Source of the DNA: Struthidea cinerea
Lineage: Eukaryota; Chordata; Aves; Passeriformes; Corcoracidae
Length of the DNA: 64,000 nt
Direction of reading: 5' to 3'
NCBI GenBank assembly: GCA_013397865.1
Contig: VZTI01002652.1
Span: 3,982,075 to 4,046,074 of the forward strand
The translations under genes and the position numbers were made by a program. Shown piece by piece: positions 28,341 to 39,994 of the stretch; positions within the stretch are counted from its first letter, which is position 1; each line of letters opens with the position of its first letter. The notes under the pieces were generated by a model. That model searched no databases. It saw only the letters and a program-made list of their open reading frames with translations, and was not told the DNA's origin.

Positions 28341-30507
28341 AAATTACAGCTGAACAGAGGCTGAATTTCTCATAGTTTGAAATGTGGAATTCAGATGAGG
28401 TCCATGTTCCCACAGCTGATTCACCAGCCCTTAACTAAGGAGCCCCTACCCAATAAAAGCCTGATTGAACTCTGAAATAAGGCATGATACAGCATTTCTG
28501 CACTGCCAGGGTAAGGGGTGTGTTCCACAGAGGAGCTAGAAAGGAGCTTCTCTTCCTTGGGAAAGAGCAGCTAGGAATTAAGAAAGAACAGAAGAGGGAT
28601 GGGGAACTTGCTGGAAAAAGAAACTTGCCAAGGAAATCTCCAGGAGTTGTGGAAAACAAGTGACATTAATCTGGTTCATCTGTTCTTTCCCCACATCTCC
28701 AGCAATGGAGATCTGGAAATGATGAGCTCACAGCACCTCTGATATTTGAAGTGTATAATTTTTCAGCCAGCCTAGCTCACATTTTCAGACTGGAACAATC
28801 TGACAGTAGTTCCTTGGGACAGAGGCAAGAATATCCTATACAAAGCTATTTCAGTAAGAATTATGCTGAAAGGATGAGAAACAAAAATAAGCAGTTTTAG
28901 TGAGAAATAGTCAAAGCTTTTTTTCCCCTCTAATTTATACCAGGAGTTGCATGGCCCAGAGCAACATGAAAAAGCTAAAAATTGTCACATGCATAGCACA
29001 CTTGCTCTTCTTTTTTGTGGATGTGGCATCAGCTCCTGCTTTATTTGTCACTTTGGTCCCAGCTCAGAGAGCACAGGAACAGGCAAGAACCAGCCCAGCA
29101 GGCTGGTGGGGAGCCAGGACTCCCCTGGGGGTGCAGGGGCAAGCTCAGGAGAGCAAGGGCCCTGCCTCAGGAGCCCCTCCTTCCCTCTTCCTTTTTTATC
29201 AAGTCCTGCCCATCTGCAAGTGCTGGGCTTCCCCTGCTGAGACACACACAGGGTCACACACAGACACTTGTGAATTGACTTGTCAAAAAAACCCCAAAGT
29301 GCACCATTGGTTGCAGCAATCATTGTAAGAAGAAGAGCTCTGTTACACACATTCACACAATACCAGGCCCAGAGCAAAAAGCAGCAACAAATAATACATG
29401 CTACTACTCACCACAATACTACTTTGAGCTACTTTTTTTTCTTAACAAGAGATTTGTTCTGTAAGTCAGAATAATCAAAATTGCATTCTTCTCTCATTGC
29501 ATTGCTTTCTGAAACACAGGCTGTATATTAAGTTAGAAGACCTATAGTTGTTAGTGATTGAGAAATCACCGCATGGACCACAGACTCTCACAAACAGCTT
29601 TCAAGTACCACTTATTTAAATAACATGACCCCCCCAGAAAGGAAAACAGTGATCAAGGAGCATAATATACTGCTTCTGGCATAGGGAAGGGGCAGCCTTA
29701 TTGGCTGCATATTAAAATTAGCAAAACCATTTAGCAGACCTTTATAGCCTCATACATAAAACAGTAAGATGCAGTTGTGCTTGGAAAAGCAGCCCAAGAG
29801 AAATGGTATATCATAGAATTAATTCTTTATTGTATCTCCACGTTTTTCTCAATTTAGAAAAAAAAAACTGAAACAAAACCATGGAAGAGGTGATTCAGGT
29901 GTAGTTTTTCAAGCCTCCACACTTTAAAATTACAGTAGGATCTTCCCACCCTTACAACATGATCAATACAGAGGATAATGTGCTAACAGAGGTTTTAAAA
30001 AATGAAAAGGCTGTCCCTCTTAAGCTTTACATAAAATACCATGAACAAAATCAGTAACAAACTCTTTTCAAAAGAGGAGGGTTTTGCTGTCATATTTCAG
30101 CTACAAAAAAATCCTATTACAACTCCATAAAGGCACAATCCACACAAGTGGATTTGAAGCTTCCCCTGTTTGCCAGCTTCCCAAGACAGATGGAAGGGCT
30201 ATAGAAGAGGAGGAGCCCAGGACAAGAACACTGGTCCTCACCAGCTCTCACACACCTGAGCTTCCTTCTATGGAACAGGCACAGCAGAGCAAAACAATAA
30301 AACACGCACGTTATAATAGGGAGGTCATTTGTGACCTGCAGAAGTCAGAAGTCAGCTTCTAACCACAAAGGTACCAGTGCAGTCTCAGGACTGTAAGTAT
30401 CGTCACGCTTGCTCAGAAGGTGTTTAAATAAGCTGTTGGTTTTTTGTGCTAGCTCCAGTCTGATCACAACTTAAGTTTACCTGAATATAGTAGTTCATCC
30501 CTTTGGT

Positions 30508-30630
30508 AAAAAAAAAAGACAACAACAAAACAAAACCAAAAAATGAGCAGACAAACCAAAACAAAACAAGCAAAAAACAAACAAACAAAAAACCAACAAA
30601 AAAAGCCCCCCAAAACCAAAAACAAACAAA
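30508..30630. repeat. A-rich (CAAAA)n-like low-complexity tract
   Basis: About 120 bases made almost only of A with interspersed single C, in AACAAA, CAAAA and CCAAAA words, interrupted by a short gagcag and by a run of C near 30606. It is probably a decayed A-rich microsatellite. No retrotransposon body was recognised immediately on either side. Its complement is a T-rich, G-dotted stretch whose open frame reflects composition only. Confidence 0.85.
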
Positions 30631-33600
30631 TTAAGTGTCAAGGACCAAATTTGTGAAGAATGAGCCTCTTCCTGATGGTGGGACTTGGCCTCTTCATCAG
30701 CAGAAGAATTTTGGAGCTCCCAAGCATGAAACAGCCAAGGAATCAAGGAACTCTGGAGGTCCCTACGCAGGAGACCAGGCCACGAGAGCACCCTTGGATC
30801 TTCTCCGGAACAAAGCTTTTTCTTCTATGAAATACAGCAACAGTTTTTACTTACCAGCAAATTCTTAGTAAATGATCTCATCATTTGACTCTTCAGCTCT
30901 ATTTGTGTGAAACATACTATTATGATTGTTCTAGCCAATTGACAGAAGAAACCAACTTGTTTCATGCAAGGCTGAAAACCAGGGATCAAGGAGCATTCCA
31001 AGCGTGTAGACCAAGTAGACCAACACTTGTGACAGGTCAGCAATAAAAGACCTTCAAAACTTTTCCTTACTGCACAAGAATCATCTCAATCTCTCTTTAC
31101 TCAGCATTAGCTAGCCACTTTTCACCTATTATTTCACCTTATCCTGTCTAAAATCCAGCTCAGAAAAACACAAAGAACTGCAAGTTGTGACCCGAGATGA
31201 AATGACCTCATCCCCACAAGGTGCTGGAAGAACCACTGGAGCACATCTCCAGGAAGAAACGTCAGCCTCTGTCTACTGAGGAAGGCTGCTTGCAACAAAG
31301 TCTGTCTCCCACTTAGAACAGCACAAGATCATCCATTTTTGCATCCCAAATCAACACATTAGAAATCAGTCCCAGTGCACTTAATTTCACTGTCTGGAGC
31401 AAGTGAGGTGGTCACTATGCCTCAGGCTGACACCTGAGAAAAACCCACCAATTCACAGGATTTGAATACATGAACTGGGTTGGAAAAGTGTTAGACACAG
31501 CTGATGTTTTCTGTCATGTTACCAACAAGACTCAGCTTGATGCCTCTCCTCTCTTTTTGTGCCCAAATGAAGTTTAGGAAGTTTGGCTACTGCTGTTGGG
31601 AGACTAACCGAAAGTGGGATGGTTACCAGAGTCAAATCATAACAGCTGCATCTTTGAGCTTCACCTTACATTATATCCAACACTGATCAGGTAATGTTGA
31701 ATTAACTCGAAGCTGTAATGCAGACTGAGTATATTCATAGTGACAGAACTCTCGATGAGACTAGACAGATTGCAAAGACTCCAGCAGGTCAGCTGTAATG
31801 AAGCAGTTCAGCCATCATATTCCCTACTTTTGACCTATACTCCCAGTATATTTTAGAGCGTATTACACTCTGACATTTTAATTGAGAAAATTAATCTGTT
31901 CTTACAGCATTAGAAAGGTTGAATGGTTTGCAACAGTTCAGTTTGCCCTGCAATAATACTCTAATCCATTTTTTCTTATCTCAGCCCTGCACAAGGCTTG
32001 CACCCCGAATAATATAGTTTACTAATATGTCGATTGTATGTACTTCCCTTCCCCCAGCAGCCAGCGAAAATATCCTAAGATGATGTATTGCCCCCCCCAT
32101 TTATATATATGCTTACCCCTTGGTTTAAGTCTCCAAATACACCTCATTTGCATACATAAATATTTGAAGGACTTACAATTTCATTAGATAGATCTAAGAA
32201 GGTGATGCTCCCATTTAAATTTTTTTAAAACTTGACGAGATGCATTGATAATAAAAGAAATGAGACTTCTGCAAATAGGCTTCAGACCTAAAATTATTAA
32301 GGGTTAGTGCCTCTGCAAGTGTAAGTCAGCAGATTTCTTTTGATAAAGCTCTGTTAGTTAACAACAGCTAGGATCCAGTCCCACCTGGATTGCCTCTAAA
32401 GTAGATAAAAGTAGTGCTGAACTCTGAGGCATGAGCCAGTTCCAAAGAGATTTCAAAGACTAACTGCTTGTTTCCCCAAAGTCAAATTCAGATTCAAGCT
32501 ACCCACTACACCTTTAAAGAACCTTCCTTTTCTTCAAGGCTAGTGAGTCCTTGATGAACTTGCTTGAAAAAACAGCACATGGAACAGATGCATTTCTGTT
32601 TTGCAAAGGTATCAAGGCTTGGCAATTATACACTCTTACCCCAAAACGTACGTGATACTTGATGCAAAAGTGAACACAGCTCTGAGCAGTCATTTTATTC
32701 AAGAATAAAAAGAGAACCTGTCAAACTAAACATCATAATCCTGTGTAGTCTGATCTTAAAATGAAATACTACTGAAAACTGACTGAAGGTTTTGCTATAC
32801 TACAAGATAAAATCATGGCAAATAAAGCTGCTGCAAATTTTTGAGAGGATCTTGTGCATGTGCTGGATCACATAACAGTTTAAGGCACTTCCTTCCGTTA
32901 AGGAGTTGGGGCCTCTTTCTGTAACTTACACTCTTGCATTTTGTTTTAGGCTGTGTAGGAAACATTCTTTTGCATTGCAAAGTCCTCAGTCCTGTACTTC
33001 AGAGATTAAAGTTTATTTACTTACTCAATAATGACTGAGAACATTAATTTTCTGTGCTGGTGGAAAAAGGTGTAATATTGCCCAGTATTTGCTCTGCTAC
33101 CTGTGTTTCAGCAGTCTCACAACTTAACAGAAAACAAAACAAATTAAAAGGCTTGAGTCCTACTCCTGCAGGCAGTCTGTGCACACAGTCCCATGCAGGA
33201 AGTGACAGTGGGAGCTAAGCTCCCAAGCCTCAGGCTCCTCTCTCTGACTCAGGATGGAGGCCAGGTGTAGCACTGTGTCCAGCAGCACTCTGCTGCCACT
33301 CCTGTCAGTCATAAATACAGCTTCAACAAAAACACAGTTGCTTTTTGCCCAGATGTAGCAACAACAAACATCCAACCTCATCTACGCAACACAATGTACA
33401 CAAAAGCGCAATCCAAGGCTACAGGAAAGTCATTTTTATTTTGTGTAGACAACTGAAATGGGATTCCAGACAGTGAATGATATAGGCCTTCCTCTTTCCA
33501 ATGTCTTCAGCTTTGTGAACAGCAGTCTAGCTCAATTATTTGTAGACGATATATAAAGGCTACTGCTGAAGGACTACAGATCAGTTATCAAAAACATCAT

Positions 33601-36600
33601 CTGAATACATACAATGCCTGCTAGAATATTCTAAGATTTATCCTTGTAGCAAGCCTATTTGCCAGATTAAATCTTTCAAGTAATTATGCAATTACAAAAA
33701 CATATATGGAAAGGTTCATAATGGATTATTTCATTTGAATTAACTCTTCATTGCTTCTTAATCTACTGGGTCACTCAAGTACTATAAAGCTCAGAAGACA
33801 AGCAAGCCACCTTTTTTTAAACTCTAATAGAAATAATGTAGCAGGTTTTATAGATGCAACATATCCAGAATTTATACACTCCTGACTATAATTTAGGATT
33901 CTTATCTTTGCCTTCTGTCTCCTTGACAGTCTCATGCCTTCACGGATTTTGTTTCTTAATTTGGGAGGGGCTGGGGATGTGTGTGTGCTGAAGAACACTA
34001 TGCTATTTACATAACTTTGGCCATTGACTTCAATGAGAATGAGGCTAGAACCAATAAGGCACGTTATCATAAAAGCAGTTTGCAAACTGTAACTGCTCAT
34101 TCTCCCCACACTGCTGGGAAGGTGCGATTAGTGATGCCATTATCCTCGCCTTGCGCTGCAGAAAGAACTGTAACGGAGGCTGAGAGACTGCCAAGGGCCT
34201 CGGAGGGAAGCAGTGTTTGTACAAGAAAATAGACTCAAAGAAGCTCCTGGCTCAAAGGGCAAAAAGCACTTTTCATTACTCTGAAGAGAAAAGCAAGCTT
34301 TCACTAAGAATACCCCTGTCAGGTGTTTAGGTGGAAAATTAAGATAGGGCAAAAACAATAATAAAGTATACTCTTTAAACATCTTAGTGGTATTTAGCTT
34401 TTTTAACATACCAAAAAGCATCTGTACTTATGTAGTCCAAAATGATAATGTAGTGAGAACAGCAATATACACTTCCACCACACACTCACATTTAATCTAC
34501 GTGGAGATGTCTTGACTTTATGTGTGGCTGTAACTTTTGAACATTTTGGAAACGTAAGTAACTTGAGTTACATGAATTAGTACAAAGTACATGAATTAGG
34601 CTGCCCATTCATATTTACGCACATGCTTGGCTATGAACCCCACAGAAAAGATACAATAATCACCAGTGCCACACAAATCACAGGAAGAGCAGTTTCTATT
34701 GTGTTACCTTCTCTTCTCATTGCTTTGAGTACATGGTTGAAAAACTTTACTGCTTTAGCTAGGCTAGTGTTTCACTCTTCTGTAGTCTTCTGTGTATCTG
34801 AGCCAGACTTTCCCTCCATGTGCATTCAGATTTAAACATGAGATTAGTTATATTTAATCAAGGGTACATGACTATTTGTCCCCTGAAAAGATGACAGCAG
34901 CATGGAAGGTTTATTCTAAAAATTTCACTCCCGTAAATCAGCTTAAAATTAATATAGTCCCAGCACAGAAATCCCCAGAAATTAATATAGACTCTTTTTA
35001 TAGGCCTTATACCAAGGCAAGTAAAACCAAAACCTGAAAATTACATATACATGCCTCAGTGTAGAAAACCTGAACAGAAACTAGTTTTTCTGAAAGTCAA
35101 GAAAAATTGGTTTCAGTGAGCTGCTAAGTTTTAGAATAATTTCTAGGAATGATGCTATAGATGAAGTCCAAAGAGCTCTGAAACCCACTAAAAATTAGCA
35201 TTTCCTCTTTATTGTCCACCGATAAGTTGAGGCATGTAACTTCCTCTTCCAAAGTATGGCCTTCGCATATTTAACAGGAGCTGTCCCAGGAGCTCAGACA
35301 AAAGTAGTTGTAACATTCACAATTTGCCATCTGACCAGGATTTGAAGATTGATGCCAGGTGACAACCGATGGGTCAGAGCTACCTGCTCCAAACCAAGTT
35401 AATAACCCCTCTTCAAAGGAGCTAAACTACTTCCACATTGTATAGATTCTCAAGTTGAATACAAACACTGGGAGGGCAGTAAGGGGATGGACATGGAAGT
35501 CTTTGCAGGGAAGGAGGAGACTGGCCATGGCTGCACCACTGCAGGAAGAGGGGGTTCTGCAGTAAATTAACCATGCACATGTGTACAAACTACACTGCTC
35601 TGAGCTGCAGGATTCGGAGGCCTCATGAAAAAAAGAATTAACAGCAAGTTAGGCATACAATTAACTTTTCCCCATACAAATTTCTGGAGTGAGCCCTGTA
35701 TATTTAGTGAAACAGAATGAGCACATGAAACAAAACTAACCAATGAAGAGATAATGGCTTATCAATTAATAGGTAGCAAAGACAATGGGTGAAGGGACGT
35801 GCAAAAGAGTGCCAAGACTGCCCAAAATTTCAAAAGGCATTTCAGAACAGAGTAAGTATACCTTGTTCTTTTGAGCAAGCTATAAATAAGCACATGTTAG
35901 TGGCACCACTGAAAGACAGCTCAAGATAGAAAGCATTGTCAGGCAAGTATATTTTTGTATGATGTAGACCTCTTGCTTATACTACAAAGGAGGCTGAGAC
36001 ACCTGACTTAAAATGAGGAGCAAGTGGCAAAGACAGGGCTCTATTTAAATGTTCAGTTTCAGGTCAATATTACCGAAAATGATTCTTACTTCTACAAACC
36101 TAAACCCAAATTAGCAAACAATTTACATTTACATAGATTTGCTGATATCTAAGCCTATTGCCTTTCTATGCAGAGCTAGGATGTATGCAACACAAAGACC
36201 AATCTGGCGGTTTATAGCCAGATTTATTTGCTCTTACAGCTTCAGCCACTGTGCATGATAAATTTGTAAAAATCAGTTTATAATCAATATAAAAATAACA
36301 ACCACAAGAAAAATGTCTATCCTGAATTATTATAGCACAAGATCTATAATGCATTATATAAAATGAGAGTCGTTTCATTGCTCAAGTATTAGTTTCCATT
36401 TCAGGGACTGGACTGTACAGAGGATTGGTAATGAAGTACAGATAGGCAATGAAAAAGCAGCTTTTCATCAGCAGGCTGCCAGCTAACTCCTGTCCCACCT
36501 ACAGAGACCCTCCTTGGCCTTCTGCAGCCAGCAGGCCAGCTGTGCTGCTCCACTTCTTACTGGATGCATTTCAGTATCAGAAAAATGCAACACTGCCCAG

Positions 36601-37616
36601 AATAGACACTGCCCTGGGCCAGTGTGCAGCGCTGCCCTCTCACCGGCTGCTGGCCGGCCTGAACACCCAGGTGTAACACAGGACACTGCTGTCACCTTGC
36701 GTGCTGATAAAAACAGGCAATGAGCTTCAGCTGCGCGGCTATTTCACAACATTCCATTCAGCTACAGAGCACTTCGGGGGAACTTCTGAGGAATGAGTGC
36801 CTGTCTAAGCCAGGTCTCTTTGCCATGTTCCTTCCTCTTTCTGATAATCATACCAATACTGTCTGGGCACTTGGATTGCTCTGCCATGTGCAGATTTGTG
36901 CTGCAATTACACTCAATGCTGTTTGCTGGGAAGCTCAAAACTCCAGTTGCAGAGAGGCTGCACAGAGCAGCTGCTTGCCAGGAGCAGAAACTTTGGAAAG
37001 CTAAGTAGGGAACATAATTAATGATACCTGTTCCTTTGACCAGGAGAACACTTGGACCCAAGATATGAAGCAGCAATTACTGAAGTGCACTTACAGAACT
37101 GTGGAAAGGAACTCTAATGTAATAACGAGCAACAATATTCTACAAACCAGGTACATGTGATGCATTATTCAAATCATTACTCACACTGATCACAGGCAAA
37201 CAGAGGCAGAGGTATAACACACTCAAGGAAACAATGCCAACTGGGCAGCAAAAACCCACCAAAATGTATCTAATGAGAAAGGAGGGTTTTATACCTGGAG
37301 ATGACTGGGCTTCCCAGGACATGCTACCTTCACAGAAATAATGGCGCTGTCTGCATCTCCATATCTCAGAGATGCTAGAACCAGGCAAGTCTTGGCAGAA
37401 GCTACTTCTTTTATAGTTTTATGATGCTTAAAATATTATTGCAATTATTATCATATCTGCAAGTATTTCTTGGTGCCAATGAGGTCATAAAATGCCAGGC
37501 AGAGGAAGTCACGCCTAATCTTCACTTTACAATCACAAAATTGTTTTTTAACACAAAGCAGATACCAAGAAAAAGAAAATTCCCGTTCCTCTACCAGCTA
37601 GTATTATAACTGTCTT

Positions 37617-37647
37617 TCATGTACCTCAAAATCTGGAAGGTACATGA
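37617..37647. repeat. Inverted repeat, 10-bp stem
   Basis: TCATGTACCT (37617-37626) pairs exactly with the sequence at 37638-37647 (AGGTACATGA). The loop is 11 bases, and one G-U pair and one further A-T pair extend the base of the stem. The total stem is much shorter than that of a microRNA precursor. Confidence 0.85.
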
Positions 37648-38724
37648 GAAATACATCAGCAACTCAGGAACTTGAGTGCTCCAGGCAGGATGTGTCACTT
37701 CTCACCAAAGTCAGGATTATTGTGTTGTACTGAATTATATAATTACGAAGAGAAAAAACACTTTTTGGAAGAGAAATCTCAACCTTGGAACTGATAGAAG
37801 AGTACTCAGGGTGCTCACCTCAAACTTTGCTTTTCTAGTGCAAGAGTTATTCCACTAGAGATTCTTTTCCCTGTCTTGTGCCAACCAGCATTCAAGGAGC
37901 AAGCTGAAAAGGGAAAGGCATGGTTTCTCAGGAAGATGCTTAAGTTTCTCTGACTTGCTCCTGCAGGACAGTTATTGCCTGTGATGCTTTTCCTAAGCTG
38001 ACGTACAGACTACATGAATCTAAAGGTCTGAGATATAAAAAAGCCATACAAAAATGTACACTAAAGTCTCAAAACTAGTGGGTGAAAATGCCTTGCACAA
38101 AGCAGTTAAACCTAGGCTGAGGCTGTGGGATTACTCAAACCATGTTTGCTATAGCTTGCCAAGTTCCTGTGCAGGTGGTGGTTTGAGAAGGGTCCTTGCC
38201 AGTCCTGGACACAGACCCACCAGCAGGATGTCTCCACATCTGGCAGTATTCACTATTGCTCTCCTGCCTCTGGCAGGAAAGGGAGGAAGGAATAGGGACT
38301 GGCACATTGCCAGGGTTCTTTAGCTGGCCTGAGCTATGAAGGAGGAATGGCTTTCCATCTTCTCAGCCATCAGCTCCAGCTGAGAGCTGCACTGAAACAG
38401 CCTCATTTGTTGTCTTATCCCAACTCTATAATACTGTAGCTGACATTAGAAATTCATTTAGGCACTTTTTTTACTATCAGTGTTATATTGCTTCTATAAG
38501 CATATCACTTAAACCATCACAGTTTTATAAACCAAAGTTATTTAGAAAGGGAAAAACTCCAAACAAAAACAGCTAAACCCAGAAGAATTTTAATTTGTTA
38601 AGAATCTGATAAACAAATCATGACAAAGGAGTGTATAGCCCTACCACCTCAGAGTAAAGCTTTTCTTGCTGTCCCAGGATGGAAATAGCTCGACTTGTCA
38701 ATTCTCCAATCTATGCAGAAGTTA

Positions 38725-38771
38725 AAAAACAAAAGAAAAAAGAAAAATAATGGTAATTAAAAAAAAAAACC
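38725..38771. repeat. A-rich low-complexity tract
   Basis: An A-rich stretch with single G and TAAT interruptions, ending in a run of A before CCCTC. It is a simple low-complexity sequence. Confidence 0.75.
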
Positions 38772-39686
38772 CTCTTTGTGCAGGGGAATAAAGGTGAATG
38801 ACTTCTAGCTTGCTCAATTTCTCTAGAGAAATAGTATTGAGTGACACAATATCCTGGAATGGTGCAGTAATAGAGAAAGTGGTGACTTACAGTACTTGAG
38901 GAAGAGAGGCTGGAAGCAAGAACTAGTTAGCATACTTTGTCATTTGCCTCTCCACTTTTCCACATTTGCGTTGGTGTCTCTCTGAGAAGAGACAAAGGTA
39001 AAGTTATTTCTGATCTGCAGTGTTGCAGAGTTTTTCAGCAAACCTCCTTACCAATCATGAAACAGATCTCAACATCCACAAATTCTTTCAAGGTGCACCT
39101 GTAAAATGCTAAACAATGATCCTTATAAAGGTCCACTCATTAATTTACTCGGACCCTGCCTATAAAGTCTCAAGTTGGTAAGATTAAGTCAAACACTTTT
39201 TTCAATGTTAGCATTCTGAGTGTATTTTACAGGTTTTATATCTGATGAGATCACTTCTTGTTTTCCTCTGCTCCAAAGGGCTCAAAACTCAGGCCAAATT
39301 CCATCCTCATTTAAAGCCAAACTGGCTGGTTTCAGATGGGAGTTTAGCCCAGGTCAGAATTGGCTCTACTCCTGTATTTCCTGAAAGAAAGAGACATGAT
39401 CTCTTCAGGGCATTAAAGATACTCTATAAGATGAGTCTGCACCTGTCAAGCACAATGCTAGTGTGCACAAAATGAACCACATCCTACATGAGTCCTCACA
39501 GACATGGCAATAGCCCACTCACCATAAAAATGGAAGGAAACCCAAGTGGTACAAACAGCCTATTACAGTTTTAAGGCAAGTGTAATTTGATAAAATTTGC
39601 TGATGCTGAAATTTTTTTTTTGTTCCCAAGAAGTACTTGGCAGACTCAGTTTGGCCAGAAAACACCTACCATGATGATTCAGGCAT

Positions 39687-39994
39687 ACAAGAGAGGTGGA
39701 AAGGGATTTTTACAATGGCATAGATCAGTAGGACAGGGGGTAATGGTTTAAAACTGAAAGAAGGCAGATCTAGATTACATACAAGACTAAATCTTCACTA
39801 TGAGGGTGGTGAGGCACTGGAACAGGTGCCAGCAGAGAAGTGGTGGATGCGTCATTCCTGGGAGTGTTCAAGGTCAGGTTGGACGGAACTCTGAGTAACC
39901 TGGTCTAGTGGAAAGCATCCCTTCCCGACAGGGATTGGGACTGGAACTAGATGGTCTTTAAAGCCCCTTCCAATCCAAACCATTCTATGATTCA
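39687..39994 (+). mobile_element. CR1 LINE, 5'-truncated 3' end fragment
   Basis: This is the 3' terminus of a chicken-repeat-1 non-LTR retrotransposon. It begins in the region just before the 3' UTR (gaggtggaaagggatttttaca, then a ggacagggggtaatgg-like block). It runs through the conserved GGTGGTGAGGCACTGGAACAG segment and the ACCTGGTCTAGTGGAA block, and ends in CCATTCTATGATTC at 39980-39993. CR1 copies are typically truncated at the 5' end and finish with short ATTCTATGATT-type repeats instead of poly(A), as seen here. Many substitutions and small indels mark an old, immobile copy. No ORF2 reverse transcriptase remains. Exact 5' boundary is uncertain by tens of bases. Confidence 0.95.

Larger units (their letters stand above)
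13040..39686. other. Non-coding DNA with simple repeats, no supported gene
   Basis: No recognisable gene or complete mobile element is visible here. The stretch holds poly(A) and CAAAA-type low-complexity tracts (13.62, 22.99, 30.51 and 38.73 kb), an AT/AC dinucleotide patch (28.32 kb), a CTCF-like motif (21.85 kb), a 12-bp direct repeat pair (34569-34580 and 34588-34599) and a 10-bp-stem inverted repeat (37.62 kb). Three longish open frames (27503-28036 on -, 28951-29328 on +, 33771-34100 on -) have no known domain and are treated as findings rather than genes. GC-richer islets such as 36590-36720 lack the CpG density of a promoter island. Confidence 0.65.

Noticed and set aside
30495..30791. 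Open frame on the minus strand with long Phe/Leu/Cys run
   Set aside because: It overlaps the (CAAAA)n low-complexity tract, so it is a composition artefact.
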